This document shows, one piece after another, positions 33,391 through 45,928 of a stretch of DNA of 64,000 nt; position 1 is the first letter of the stretch, and every line of letters begins with the position of its first letter. A model generated the notes under the pieces. That model was not told the DNA's origin. It ran no database searches and saw only the letters and a list, made by a program, of their open reading frames with translations. The stretch is from NCBI GenBank assembly GCA_026826555.1, contig JAKSZT010054304.1:28482632-28546631 (forward strand), given 5' to 3'. The translations under genes were made by a program, and so were the position numbers. The DNA comes from Tolypeutes matacus (Eukaryota > Chordata > Mammalia > Cingulata > Chlamyphoridae).

Positions 33391-36147
33391 ATGACTAATA
33401 TAAACCAATAAGGGAGTTCATAATAAGTCTTTCTTTTTATATACATTTTAAGAATTTTAAACATTTCTACTTATCTATTATATGTTTATATTTAGACAAA
33501 GTTTCTTTTGAATCTGAAGATATATGGATTTCTACTACCTCATTTTTTTCTCCTTTCATGTGTATATTAATTTTCTTGGATATATTGTTTTTATCCATAA
33601 GTTGGAAAAGCAGGAAGAGGGCATTACCAAAGACAGATGCCCTTGATAAGACAGAAGCGTATAGGAACTGGATCAAATGTGAAAGAACTGGCAGAAGGAG
33701 GGGCACATTCTACTGTAACAAGAGGGGAAGAGAAGATGGGTGCCAAAGCAGGTAGCTTGGTAGATTTGGTGGAGGGAGATGAGAGTGCTTCATATTATGA
33801 CATGTGTTTGCATGGAGTCTGCTGTAAGAGGCAAAGCATGCAGAATAAAATAATACACAATATTGACAGTAAAATGGCCTAAAAATCTTTTAGGGAACTC
33901 AATATATGTAGTCACATAATAACAGTAATATTTAGTGTAAGAACCATGAACCAGTCATTTAGGCTATTGCAAACATACAGATTACATTAAGTATGTTCTT
34001 CCCTTTCAATACCAAAGAAAGTACATTCTTGTGTTCAGTGCTATGTCCAAGAGGTAGCCTAAGCTGAAGGACAGTTAGTGTCTTATCATAGTGTTTTGAA
34101 GTCTCATATTGCAACTTTATATAGTTTGAAAGGAAAAAGAGTGGAAGCATGTCCCCTTTCATGTCAGCTGATATTATGTTCAAGAGACTTTTCCTCAGAA
34201 TAATGAGTAAGACTTACACCTATAATCACTGAGTTTATTGAAATGAATGTAGCTGTAGCCTCAGGCAAAAGTCTATACAAATCAGTTCGGTAAACCTAAT
34301 TACCACTTTTTATAACACCATTGGGCCACCTTGAAATAGAGTCTAGACACCATATAGTGAATGGCTCACTTTCCCCAAAAGGCACTAAGACATTGATTTA
34401 ATTGAACCTTTTGCAAACAGAGAAGTTTCCAATTTTTGTTCCTAAAATATAGAATAAAGAAGAATAGAAGCATGTCCTGGTAATCCTTCATGTCATCTCT
34501 TACAGCTTAGAGCCACATAATAGAATCAGCAGTATCATTAGCCAGAAAGTTTAGTAGCTTTATATTGTCTCCCCTTCTTTTTAGGTCAACCTTATTAAAT
34601 TGCAAGATATGTTAGTACATAAAGTGACTTGCTTGCCAGGAAATTCCCACTGCTCTCACACTTATGCAATGGAGCATAAACTACTGTCTGGTCTGTTTTT
34701 ATCAGCTGTTCCAAAGCCTAAACTTGCCATCATCTCCTTAACACTACCACCTTCCATTCTCTACATTAATTTCAGATTCATTTTAATAAAACTAAACTGT
34801 ATTAATGCCACTCTTTATACTTCTCTATGTTATATTGGCAGTCCAAAATTCCTTTGAACTCCTTTTATTGCCTATCACAGCTTCATTCCAGATTCTAACA
34901 GTGTATACTCCTATTATTCAATATTAATTCTAACATTTAACCGAACTTAACCACTCATATGTTTTTACTACGAATATAACTGTTGATATGTATTCTTATT
35001 TTGAAAGTAAACTTTAAAAAATGTAATATTTTCATGGAAAACTGCAAGTAGTAAGTGCACAGTTCAATGCATTTTCATTCTCTAATCTTTAATCAGCACC
35101 CATATCAAGAAACAGAACATTAGAAACAATGGAGAAGCCACTTTTATACCTCCTTCCAATCCACTTCCTCCCCAAGAATAACTGGGATTCAGACTTTTAA
35201 CAGCTTATTTTTTAACTCTACCTAATGAATCATGTAGTATATACTTTTTCATATTTACTTACTTTCTGCCAACATAATGTTTGTGAGATTTATCCATGTT
35301 GTTGCATATACTTTTAATCTGTTTATTCTTTCAAGTATGAATTTGCTGTTCTTTATTTTGCCTAAAATATACTATGTTAAAATGCTATTTCCCAACCCCA
35401 ACACATTTCCTGTCAATCTTACCATTTCTTCTGTCCTAGTCCAATGGCTTCTTTTTCCATGACACAGTCCTTGTTACCCCTTTTCTACTTTTTTCTTTCA
35501 TCTCCTTCCTTAGACATAGGAGAGTTCTTAATATCCAAAATAAGCATAAAATATTTTCTTTCTTCTCTAATATTGGCATGTTTATATTCTGTTTAGTTTC
35601 TTCTCTCTGTATTGTGTTATGATAAATCAGATACTATTCTATATTCAGGGTGACAGAGTAGTAAAACAAGATGGAATAGACCTTTTGCTTTACATTCCAA
35701 TGAGTGGTTCTACAGTTATTAGTATTGCTTCTTCATTCACTTACTGTACTCTAAACACAAGATTTAAATAATGACATCACCATCAATAGAGAAGCATACC
35801 TTGAACTACATCAAGGGAATATAGTCACACTATAATATTAGTTGTCCCTACAAAATTGTTAAATCCTATATAAATGAATGCCAATAAAGTCAACATTCCC
35901 TTTTGGACTTTCTCCTGGCCACTCTTTATCTATTACTTGACAAAATGTAGCCCCACTGGCATCAGTAAATATTGTATTCAATCTATTGTCGTTGAAGGCC
36001 CTCCCCCTATATTTGGATTGGATGTTGATACTAATGACACTACACATGAATCAAGAAGATATGAAGAAGACTTTTGTAACTCACATTCTGAGACTTTCCT
36101 GAGGAGGAGAAGGCAAGGTTCTAAGCAGGCCCAAAAATGGTTCAAGA
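33391..36147. other. AT-rich intergenic DNA
   Basis: No gene. 34980-35330 resembles an old L1M untranslated block (GAGATTTATCCATGTTGTTGC and its upstream AACAGAACATTAG segment). Open frames here are short and unlike any protein I know. Confidence 0.45.
34980..35330. repeat. Probable ancient L1M untranslated fragment
   Basis: CAGTTCAATGCATTTTCATTC, AGAACATTAGAAACAATGG, ATCATGTAGTATATACTTTTTC and TTTATCCATGTTGTTGCATATAC follow, in order, a common mammalian L1-associated block. Confidence 0.45.
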
Positions 36148-36641
36148 ATGCAGGGGAAAGTGGATGTTGCTCAGGTGACTGGGCTACTGCCTCCCACATG
36201 GGAGGTTGCTGGTTTGGATCCTGGTGCCTCCTAAGGAAGACAGCGAGCTAGCACTATGGGCAGATGTGGCAAACTGACACAATAAGACACACAAGAAGAA
36301 AAAACATAATGAGAGACACAACAAAGCGGGGAGGAGAGGTTCCTGGTGCCTCCTAAAGAAGACAGTGAGCTGATGTCATCGGCAGGCACAGTGAGCTGAT
36401 GCAATAACATGATGCAATAAGCGATGCAGCGGAAAAACATGATGAGAGACATAACAAAGCAGAGAGTGGAGGTGGCTCAAGTGATTAGGCACTTCTTTCC
36501 CACATCAGTGGTCCTGGGTTTGGCTCCCAGTGCCTCCTAAAGAAACAAAGAAGACAAACAGACACAGTAAGTGAAAAACAACAAAGGGGGTGGGGAAAAA
36601 TAAATAAATAAAATAAATCTTAAAAAAAAAAAAAGTGCAGG
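36148..36641 (+). mobile_element. Composite tRNA-derived SINE
   Basis: A first head (GTGGATGTTGCTCAGGTGAC, then GGTTTGGATCCTGG) and a second head (GTGGAGGTGGCTCAAGTGAT, GGTTTGGCTCCCAG) both precede CTCCTAAAGAA, with a headless repeat of the body between them (GTTCCTGGTGCCTCCTAAAG at 36340). Tail AATAAATAAATAAAATAAAT. Flanks ATGCAGG (36148-36154) and GTGCAGG (36635-36641) are a near-perfect 7-bp target duplication. Confidence 0.85.
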
Positions 36642-38655
36642 AAAAGGAGACTGACTTTGGGGTTTTATGATGGTTAAGAGATAGGACTGACTGGGGGTTC
36701 CGGCATTTGTTCTGGGATTTGCATGGTTTGGACGTCCCAATTAGCACCAAAAGAGAGAGCACCCAAATTTTATTCATTATCAGCTTGTCCAGATATGAGA
36801 CAAAAGGAAATAGGATGGGGCCTAAAAGATTTCTGTAGTCAAACATCAAAAAATGAATTCAGACTCTTTATTATATTTAATTTCTTGATTTTATTAATTT
36901 ATTATAGTTAATTTCTTGATTTTATCATATTGTCCAGAATTCATTATCTTTATGTCAGCAGTCTTTTTTTATAATATTAATAACAGAATAGTGGCCATAT
37001 TGTATACTGAAAGGATATGAATAGTATTTGAATCTGTTTCTGATAGCTTAACCCTCTAGCTATGTAAGGAATGTCATGGAAAAGATTATAGATATTAGAG
37101 AATATTAAAGCAGGGAAGTGAGGTAAGAGGGTTGAGAGAAATCTGTCGGATTGTCAGTTCAATGATATTTGCCATTCAGGGATTGGTAGAATAAAGTTTG
37201 TGTGCATATGTACACATGTGAGCACGTGTGTTTGTCTGGGTGGGTGGGGGAAAAATGATAGAAGCATATTTATTTTTGTAGGGATTCTTCAAAAAGGAAT
37301 TGAAACAGTAATTGGGACTATATTTGTTTGTAGAAAGGTGGACTGTTAATCCATTCAGGCATTTATTTTCATGAGTTTATCAAAAGGAGTTCTTTTTGTT
37401 CTTTGGTTAAAGTTAGTGAAACTCAGTTTTTGTTGTTTTGTTTGGGTATTTTTGTTTGTTTGTTTGTTTTCAATTGTGCACCATGCTTTGGGCATGAAAG
37501 AAGTGGTAGATAAAGAGATAATGGTGGAGTTTCCATGCCATCTTCTTCCCATACCTGGATTTAGTGGTAGTTTTGATTCAAAGGTGTCAGGCAAATGTTT
37601 GACAACTACATCCTCTCAAATATCATAAAGAGCCTTGATTTGTGGCATTTTCATGATGGTGTAAATGCTCCTACCACCAAGCAAACAATGAACAGGATGT
37701 AAATAATCACTCAAATTTTCCTACAAATTTAGGAATTAGCTCTAGAAGCCATTATGTACTGATTCTAGTACAACAGTCTTTTGAATCCTTAGGGATGTTT
37801 ACCATGACAAGAAAGTGCTAATAAAAATACTTCCTGAGATTCTGTGTATAAGCAGTATAGCTTCAGGGCCTACATGCCAAAAGTTAAGTCAGAGATACCA
37901 GACAGTTATTGATCTCCTTCAGAGGGCTCAGGGAAGTCACCAGTAGACATTTGTAACATTTGTTCTGTACTGAGGAGCATTCTCACAGGGGCCAGAGACC
38001 ACACAGAAAGCCTTTCTGAGAATAGAGAAGTAGAAATATATGATCTGCCTAGCTCTTTAGAAGCATAGAGATACTACTCTACTGATTCATAGAAATACCT
38101 GGGATATTCAGGCACATAATTTGAGGCCCTGTGAGAGCAAATTGGGACTAAGATAACATAATTCTGAGATAAATTTTCAATCTTCGGGCTGATGAGGTGA
38201 TATGTTTAACAGGAGAAGCTACTAATATTATCAATGATTTTACATAGTGGAAAACAACTTCAAAAATGTAGATAAAAGTTAAACTTTAGATTAAGAATTT
38301 GAATATAATCTTAATTACAATTTATAATTTATATTCATCAGTCATGCCTAATATTCACAATACCCAATAATGATTACACATTTTTAAATGTGATGATTTA
38401 ATCAAACTTTTGAGTTAAGCTTTCAGTTTAGTAACATGTTTAATATTCATAATTTGTTCTGTATGTAGTTTGCTCATTTGTCCATAAAATAACATGATTG
38501 CAATTATCTAAAAGAAAAACACCCCACTGCAGTGATTTTTATCCTTTTGCATCATGAAGTATGTCAATTAATAATATTAGTATCTGAATAATAATGGAAA
38601 ACTTAACAATTATTGGCTGAAATAATTAAGGGGTATATTTTGCTTTAGATTGATA
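36642..38655. other. AT-rich intergenic DNA
   Basis: No gene. Small (TTTG)n run at 37448-37468. Reading frames are short and unrelated to known proteins. Confidence 0.5.
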
Positions 38656-39090
38656 GTGACATCAGATGTTTAAGATTAATGTGGAGTAGGAAGATCCAGG
38701 AATCAATCCCTCTATCAGAACAACTATTAAATAAACAAGAAATATATGAATCAATAATTTTCAAACTCCAGTTTCCATTAGAAAACTGTATAACCTCCAG
38801 GGAAAAATGGGAGGAAGAAGCTGGTAAATTATGGTAAATACAAGTAAATTTCTCGCTCTGTTCACGAGTTACCCTCATCCATCCCCCATTCTTATGGCAG
38901 GCAGAAGTGTGGACTGGGCGCTAGCATAGCTTGCTGGTGCCAAAGAGAGACATAAAAATGCAGGGAGGTCTGATTGCTGATCACTGCTTTTGATTACCTA
39001 CTTCAGATCACTGGGATATTGGTTCTGAAGGCAGCAATTGTTCCAAACCACCCTGGACAGAAGTGGTGGAGGAGAATTAAAAATGATACA

Positions 39091-39543
39091 TGTATTTGTT
39101 TGCCAAAGGGCTGCTGATGCAAACTACCAGAAATGAGTTGGTTTTTATAAAGGGCATTTATTTGGGGGTAAGAGGTTATATTTCTGAGGCTGTGAAATAT
39201 CCAAATCAAGGCACCAGCAGAGATGCTTTCTCACCAAAGTCAGCTACTGTTGATCCTGTTGTCTGGCCATATGCAAATCAAGATGGCCTCTGATCTCTGC
39301 TAAGGTCTCCACCTTCCCCTGAGCTGCTCTGTTTTTCTGCAATCTTCTTTCTCACATGGCTGGACCAAATATAGCAGAGCTCCCTCTTTCTGTGTGTGTC
39401 TCCATTTATATTAAACCCAGCAAAAGGGTGGAGACTCACTGACCTAGTCCAATGGAAAGAATCTCACATCTACAGAAATGCATTAGTTCACAAATATAAA
39501 CTTTCTCTTTTGGGGAGTCATAAAAGAATTTCAAATTGCCACA
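39091..39543 (-). mobile_element. Solo LTR of the 11.7-kb family, minus strand
   Basis: The plus strand starts TGTATTTGTTTGCC and ends TTGCCACA. Its reverse complement ends with CAAATAAATGCCCTTTATAA, TTCTGGTAGTTTGCATCAGC, GCCCTTTGGCAAACAAATACA in short blocks, the same order as the right end of 11693-12286. Flanks ATACA (39086-39090) and GTACA (39544-39548) are a 5-bp target duplication with one mismatch. Confidence 0.78.
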
Positions 39544-40309
39544 GTACAATTCCTCAGAGTTGTGTAGGAAACAGTTGAAGAGATGCATTTGCTGGGCAGG
39601 TGCTGAGTTAAGAAAGTGCAGCTTTGCAGAGCTTTGGAAGAATATCCTAGTGCCCTTTCTGGACTCTCCCTCATGCCCTCCCCAAAGCAGTTTGGAGCTG
39701 ACCGGTACTCTTTTTGTGGATCCCTAGCCTTGTTCAGGAATTCAGGAAATTCACCCTGGAATTCCCTTCATCCAGAATTTGCCTGCTGGGCAAATTAGAC
39801 AATGAAAGTAGTGTAAGGAACAAGTGAGGTGGGCAGCCTGAGACAAAGGTTACCTGCTTTAAGTTCTGAAGTGGTACACCAGGGAGAAGGAGAAGATATG
39901 CTCCCTTGGAAGTACAGGGGGCATTAAAACTCTGGTAAATAGGAGATCTCCTAAGGCCACTAATAAGCACAACCCAGGACAAGACACAGGCTGAGAAAAG
40001 ACAGGGAGTATCCTGTACATTGCATGCACTTTGGAGTGATCTTCCTGATAGGAGAGTTGAACTCTTATGAAGAGCACTAAGCAATGCAAAGTAAAATTGC
40101 AAAGATGGTGAAAAGTGTTTTTTGCTTAGATTTGTTTGGTTTCGTTAGTTCCTGACACTAAAAATTTTTGTCATATAACTAGCTAGGTACAAAATCAAGA
40201 AACAGACATCTCAGGGAAAAAAAATAGCAAAGTTAACATTTTAAAATATTAAAATGTACAGTGCATGACAAAACATTGCAAGATAAATAAACAGGAAATG
40301 GTGGTCCAT

Positions 40310-41484
40310 CTTTAAAAAAAGGATAAGAATACAGAAAATATCAATGAAGAAGACCAGACTGTGGACATGCTGGACAAAGGCTTTAAAAGAAATATCTTTA
40401 GTATGCTCAAGGAGGTGAAAGGAAATACAGAGAAAGAACTAAAGGATATCAGGATAATAATGAATGAACAATTCATTATATTTTTAGAATCTCAAAAAAG
40501 ATATAGAAACTTTAAAAAATAACCAAAGAGAGTTAATGGAGTTGAAGGTCTCAATAACTGAAATAAAAAATTCCCAAGAGGGTTTCAACAACAGATTGAA
40601 GCTGGCAGAAGAAAGAATCAGTGAACTCCAGGACAAGAACATTGATAGGGGTTGGATTGAGGAGTAGAAAGAAAGATTATAAAAAGCAAAATAGCCTACA
40701 AGACCTTTAAGACATCATCAAGCATACAAATATATAAATTATAGCAGTCCCAGAAGGAGAAGAGAGAAAGAATCAGAAGGAATATTCACAGAAATAGCAA
40801 CAGAGAACTTCCCAAACTTAGCAAAAGACATGAATATACACATCCAAGGAGCCCTGATATCACCAAACAAAGATAAACTGGAATATGTCTCATCGTGTAC
40901 TGCAAGGAGAGTCCTGAAAGATGAAAGAGAAAAGTAGCATGCTATGTACAAGGGAGTCCCAATTACATTAAGTGCCATTTTTCTCATAAGAAACAATGGA
41001 AGCAAGAAGGCAATGGGTTGAAATATTTAATGTGCTTAGAGAAGAAAATGGCCAGCCAAGAACTTTATGTTTGGCAAGACTTTCCTTCAAAAATGAAGGA
41101 GAGATTAAGACATTCCCAGATAAACAAAAGCTGAGGGAACTCAATACCATGAGATCTGCCCTACAAGCAATGCTAAAGGAAGTTCTTCAGACTGTAAAGA
41201 AAGAACACTGAACAGCAGCGTAAAGATTTTAAGAACTCTGGTACAAGTAATTATAAATGCCAATACTATTGTACTGTATTTTTTGTATGTAATTCTACTT
41301 CTTACTTCCCACAGGTTTTAAAATTCAAATATATAAAAAGAATGAAAAAATGTGGTTTTAGACATACAAAGTATAATTTGTAACAAGTACAAAAAAGTGG
41401 GAGGGGGCATGGAAGAGGCCTATATGAAAAGTGTGTATATATGCCATTGAAATCCAGTTGTACCAAATAAAATATGATTGTTAT
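40310..41484 (+). pseudogene. L1/HAL1-like ORF1 remnant
   Basis: Coiled-coil codons (CTCAAGGAGGTGAAAGGAAA, GGGTTTCAACAACAGATTG, AGAAAGAATCAGTGAACTCC), the RRM-type G-V-P-E-G-E equivalent at about 40744 (TAGCAGTCCCAGAAGGAGAA), and a 71-residue open frame (40996-41211) covering the C-terminal block with L-S-F-K-N-E-G-E-I-K-T-F-P-D-K-Q-K. The rest is stopped in all frames. Beyond the stop the DNA to 41480 resembles the 3' part of HAL1 elements, which carry ORF1 without ORF2. Confidence 0.75.
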
Positions 41485-42024
41485 ATACTTATGATTTTTA
41501 TAGCCCTAAATGCCTAGTTAAAAAAGAAGAGAGACCTAAAATCAAAGACCTAACTGCACACCTGGAGAGACTAGAAAAAGATCAGCAAACTAATCCCAAA
41601 GCAAGAGGAAGGAAAGAAATAACAAAGATTAGAGCAAAATTAAACAAAATTAACAGTAAAGAAATAATAGATAAAAAAAACAAAATATTTTTTCTGAAGA
41701 TTAATAAAATTGACAAACACTTAGCTAGACTAACAAAGGAAAAAAGAGAGAAGTTGCAAATAAAATCAGAAATGAAAGAAAGGACATCACCACTGGCCCC
41801 ACAGAAATAAAGTGTATCATAAGAAGATATATGAAAAATTGTAGGCCAACAAGGTGGACGACTTAGATGAACTGGTTGAATTTCCAGAACACATGAGCAA
41901 CCTACTGTGACAGAAGAAGAAATAGAAGACCTCAACAAGCCAATTAGAAGTAATGAGATTGAATCAATTATCAAAAACTTTCCAACAAAGAAAAGCCCAA
42001 GACTAGATGGCTTCACAGGTAAAT
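41485..42024 (+). pseudogene. L1 ORF2 linker fragment
   Basis: The open frame 41478-41810 carries the stretch between the endonuclease and reverse transcriptase (R-P-K-I-K-D-L-T-A-H, R-A-K-L-N-K-I-N). Downstream is the E-I-D-Q-L-like region and the F-P-T-K-K-S-P-R-L-D-G-F-T equivalent (AGCCCAAGACTAGATGGCTT, 41995-42014), which opens the reverse transcriptase domain. It is then joined directly to 3' UTR at about 42024. Confidence 0.78.
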
Positions 42025-42290
42025 ATGATACTGTAATGACAGATACATGTCATTATACATTTTTCAAAGTCTATAAAACTATATAGCACAAAGTGTAAAC
42101 CATAATGTAAACTATAAACCTTTGTTAGTAGCAATGCTTCAATATTGGTTCAAGTGTAACAAATGTACCACACTAATGTAAAATAATGATAGGGGAAACT
42201 ACATGTGTGGGGGACATTATATGAGAACTCTCTGTACTTTCTGTGTAATTTTTATGTAAATATAAAAGTTCTAAAAAATAACCAACTAGA
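42025..42290 (+). repeat. L1 terminal 3' UTR
   Basis: ATGATACTGTAATGACAG, GTAAACCATAATGTAAAC, GTAACAAATGTACCACAC and an A-rich end. The fusion with the ORF2 linker lies at GGTAAAT/ATGATAC near 42020-42027. Confidence 0.78.
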
Positions 42291-42638
42291 AAAGACAAAG
42301 CAAAAACTCAAACAAACAAAAACACCTCTCTGAGCAATTAGAGACTAACTTTTGTTGATCTAAAGAATTTAGTCAAGGTTTTAGAAGCAATAATTATATT
42401 ATGGCTATATTTCAAGAAAGAGTTCCTATCTTTTAGAGATATATACTGAAATCTTTATAGATAAAATAATATTAAGTCTGGGATTTCCCAAAATAATTCA
42501 GTAGAGTGTGGAGGAGAGTAGAATGTGAGGGCAAGTAGAAGAAAAACTTGAGTTGATGATAGAGGTGCATGGGTGTCCAATACACTCTACTTTTATGTAT
42601 GTTTGAAATTTTCCATAATAAAAGTACAAGCTTCAAAA
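42291..42638. other. AT-rich intergenic DNA
   Basis: No recognised feature. Confidence 0.45.
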
Positions 42639-42648
42639 CAAATTGCAT

Positions 42649-42978
42649 AGTGGGAACAGATGTGGCTTAAGCAGTTGAGCGTCCACCTCCATGGGAGGTC
42701 CCGTGTTTGGTTCTCAGTGCTGCCTAAAGAATATAAACAATGAGTAGACAATGAACAGACAATGAGCGAAAACAAACCAGCAGGGAGTGGATGTGTCTCA
42801 AGCAGTCAAGTGCCTGCCTCCCACATGGGAGGTCTTGGGTTTTGTTCTAAGTGCCTCCTAAAGAATAAAACAGACAATGAGCACAAAAAATGAGCAGACA
42901 ATGAGTATAAACAACGAGCACAAACAATGAGCAAATAGACAAGGGAGCGATCTCGGGGGGTGGGGGGCAAAAAAAACC
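42649..42978 (+). mobile_element. Tandem pair of tRNA-derived SINE units
   Basis: Two heads (GATGTGGCTTAAGCAGTTGAG at 42660 and GATGTGTCTCAAGCAGTCAAG at 42790), each followed by a weak B box and CTCCTAAAGAAT, then CAATGAGC-rich bodies. Flanked by CAAATTGCAT at 42639-42648 and 42979-42988, an exact 10-bp target duplication, so the dimer inserted as one unit. Confidence 0.9.
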
Positions 42979-43149
42979 CAAATTGCATGTAGACAAGGTC
43001 TGTAGTTACTTAAATATACAAGTGAACAGAAGAAAACAGACTACATTTTTAGACTTTTAGTAATTGTGTGGCCAAGAATGGCATTTTCAAGATAAAAGAG
43101 AAAATCTCATCTGCAAAACTTAAAATTGTTCAACTTCTAAGCTGACAGC

Positions 43150-43720
43150 CTGTTTGAGCATTTATGCTTTCAAAAACCCTGGAAAATTCTTCAGTATTAT
43201 ATTTTCAAATATTACTTTTCCTCCCTTCTCTTTATATTCTCCTTTTTGGACAATGAGTAACCTATTTTAAGTCTTGTTATTCATTCTCCCATTCTCTAGG
43301 GCATCTGTTTGCTTTTTCAATACTTTATTCTCTGTGCTTCTTGTTAGTTAATTACTTCAAACCTATCTTCTAATACTTGTACTTTTTCTAGTTGTGTCTA
43401 ATCTGCTGTAAGTTATGATTTGAGGATTTTTTATGTTATTTTTTATTTCATATATGCGTGTGTATAAAATACTAAGTATATATTCTCCAAATCTCACAGA
43501 CCATTTTATAATATCTTATTTTATGTCATATGCATTTCCTATATAATAATTTTATATTCCATATTTATTAATTCCAATATCTGAAATATTTGGGGGTATA
43601 AATATGAGGTTTGCTTATTGTAGTCTCCAGATCACAATAGTAAGAAGGTTATTTGTTTCAGGGCTATCCTGCCTTTATATTCCTGCCTTGTTGTCTTTGC
43701 TGTGATTTTGATGCCCTTCT
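43150..43720 (-). mobile_element. Old L1M 3' UTR fragment, minus strand
   Basis: TTCAAACCTATCTTCTAATAC, GTACTTTTTCTAGTTGTGTC, TAATCTGCTGTAAGTTATG and upstream CATTCTCCCATTCTCTAGGG are the antisense of the L1M 3' UTR region that I know. Diverged. Confidence 0.55.
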
Positions 43721-45727
43721 TTTTATTTTACTTTTTAAAGTTTACTTTTATTTTGCAGCTTATTTAGAGAAGCCAGTAATGTATTAAGCTATGCCTTATG
43801 TAATTTATATAGTATATAAATACATTTCAGGGGATCACTCTGTAAGTTATCCAGTTCATCATACTGCCACCAGCAATTAATTGTTTTCTGCATAATCATA
43901 TTTCAAGCCATTTATATGGATGTCATCTTAGTTATTTCATATAATTAACTTTGAAATTGAGTGAAGAGATATACATGGAATACCCACTATGTGCCATGAA
44001 CTCTGCTTACTGCCATTTATACAAAATTGATTGAAAAAAAAATACTCTCCCAATAGTTCTAAATTTTAAAGTTTGCCTGGGATAACAAATATGAAATCAA
44101 TAATTCATAAGAATACAATATACAATAACAGGATAGAATAAAATAAAATGTTAAGATGATAATGACTATATTATTTTCTGTTGTTTGCAACTAAAAACCC
44201 TAGTTTATATATGAGATTTCGACAAGGTACTATACTATAGAAACGCAAGGGAAGGAGAGCTTACACCTGCTGGTAGGCACTAAGAAAAGCCTCATAGGAG
44301 TAGCACAGATTGAAAAAAAACTGAGAAAATGAGTACAATGTAAAAGGTATTCAGAGCAAGTGGACATAGGTTTCTCAGTAGAAAAAGATCATACACTGAA
44401 ACATTTCTATTTTATTATGAACTCACTGGGGAATTAGTGAAGATATTTTATGGCATTAGTGCCATAGAACAGTGGGAAGCAAAAAGAGAATTAATGAGGT
44501 CAATAAAGAGTGAGCTGAAACAACCCAGAAGGAAGATGATGAACTTATAACTAGTAGTTTCAGGGTAGAGATGGGGAACTGATTATTACTTGATTGAATG
44601 TTGAGAAGGGAATGAATCTAGAATGGTTTCTTGTTTGTAGTCTGGGCAAGTGAGTAAAAGAGGCTGTCATTCATCAAAATTAGAAGTATAGGAGAAAAGC
44701 TAATTGTTTAAGGACTTTGGTTTTTGGATTGAGGTGGGGGGGTGATCATGAACATTCAGATGATGATGTGTAGTGTTTAGTAGAATGTACAAATGTGCAA
44801 TTTGGCATTGAGATAAAATGAAACAAGAGTTATTGATTTATAATATTTTGCAGACACTTTCTTGTGGGACAGACAGAAAGTAGCTGAAGGGCCTACAGAG
44901 GAAAATTATAATAATAGAATTAGCCATAGTCTTCTCATTGTTATATTTTATATTTTCTGATCTCAAAATGACCATATTAATGTCAGATAAATATTGTCAG
45001 CCAAAATAAGGCTCTTTCCTCAAGTTGCCAAATTGTCTGTTTGTGTCTATAGAGCTTGGCAATTTATTGTGCTGAAAAATTAACCAAGTGAGTACTCTTC
45101 TTTTGAACCTTACAGCAAACCTCTGATATGCCTCTGAACTCTGTAAAAGTGCTGAGTTTTTTAATGTTCCCAGTCTTGATAGCCATCCTGCTTAACTAAC
45201 CCTCCTCCACTGGCCCTAATAAGTGTGTTCATATTGCAAAGTCTCAAATTCATGGATTCAATTATGTTTGCATTCCTGTATTTGATAAAACTTCATTTGT
45301 GTTATCTTTTTCCTGTCTTTTTAGAACATGGTTTATACATAGTAATTGTCTTTGTTCCCCACTCCCAAACCACATAATTCATTGTCTCTTAGCAACAGAC
45401 TAGAGGGCTCCCAGAAAAACTTATTCATATGCTCAATTTCTGAAGAGAAGTAGGCAAACCGCCTGTCATCCAAGGACTGCCCAAAAGTACTTTCTACTGC
45501 ACCTATACTACTCAACAGGACTAGTTCAACTGATGTACAGAAAAGTTTAATTCATTTTGCTTAGCTTATTTTTAAGAGATTCTCAAAATATTTATTCGTA
45601 TTTGCTATAAAAAATCAGGTTGAGGATTGTGCTAATCAAAATTAAAAAAAAAAAAAACTCAGAATAATATAGAAGAAAGGTGAAGTAAGACTTAATTTAA
45701 CTGGAGTGCTGCCTAAATTACAAGTTT
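43721..45727. other. AT-rich intergenic DNA
   Basis: No gene and no clear repeat. A MIR-like core (CCCACTATGTGCCATGAAC, 43983-44001) is possible but too short to call. Confidence 0.5.
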
Positions 45728-45739
45728 AAGACAAACATG

Positions 45740-45928
45740 GGGAAGTGGCTGTGGCTCAATCAGTAGGGCTCCCGTTTACCATATGGGAGGCCCCGGGTTC
45801 GGTTCCCGGGGCCTCCTGGTGAAGGCAAGCCCGCCCACACGGCGTGGTTAGCTGACCCAGCGAGCACAGGCAGCAAGGGGGGAATAAATGAATAAATAAA
45901 TAAAATCTTAAAAAAAAAAAAAAAAAAA
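45740..45928 (+). mobile_element. Young tRNA-derived SINE (DAS-like) with intact promoter boxes
   Basis: GGGAAGTGGCTGTGGCTCAA head, an undamaged B box GGGTTCGGTTCCC, a GC-rich linker (GCCCGCCCACACGGCG), AATAAATGAATAAATAAATA tail and a pure A run. The flanks AAGACAAACATG (45728-45739 and 45929-45940) form a perfect 12-bp target duplication. It is the least diverged short element in the window. Confidence 0.93.

Larger units (their letters stand above)
38660..42290 (+). mobile_element. Internally deleted L1/HAL1-like element
   Basis: Left part (38660-40300, minus the LTR at 39091-39543) resembles an L1/HAL1 5' UTR (GTGGAGTAGGAAGATCCAGG, TTCACGAGTTACCCTCATCC). 40310-41480 is ORF1-like. 41485-42022 is the ORF2 linker. 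42027-42290 is the terminal L1 3' UTR. Endonuclease, reverse transcriptase and C-terminal coding DNA are absent. Whether this is one retrotransposed deleted RNA or a mosaic of two insertions is open. Confidence 0.65.

Noticed and set aside
35859..36047. Minus-strand frame with a T-D-A-S-G stretch hinting at a retroviral RNase H
   Set aside because: Only about 40 residues, no second motif and no surrounding retroviral sequence that I can read. A profile search could revisit it.
39734..40102. 122-residue minus-strand frame
   Set aside because: Antisense to an L1/HAL1-like 5' region. No protein similarity recognised.
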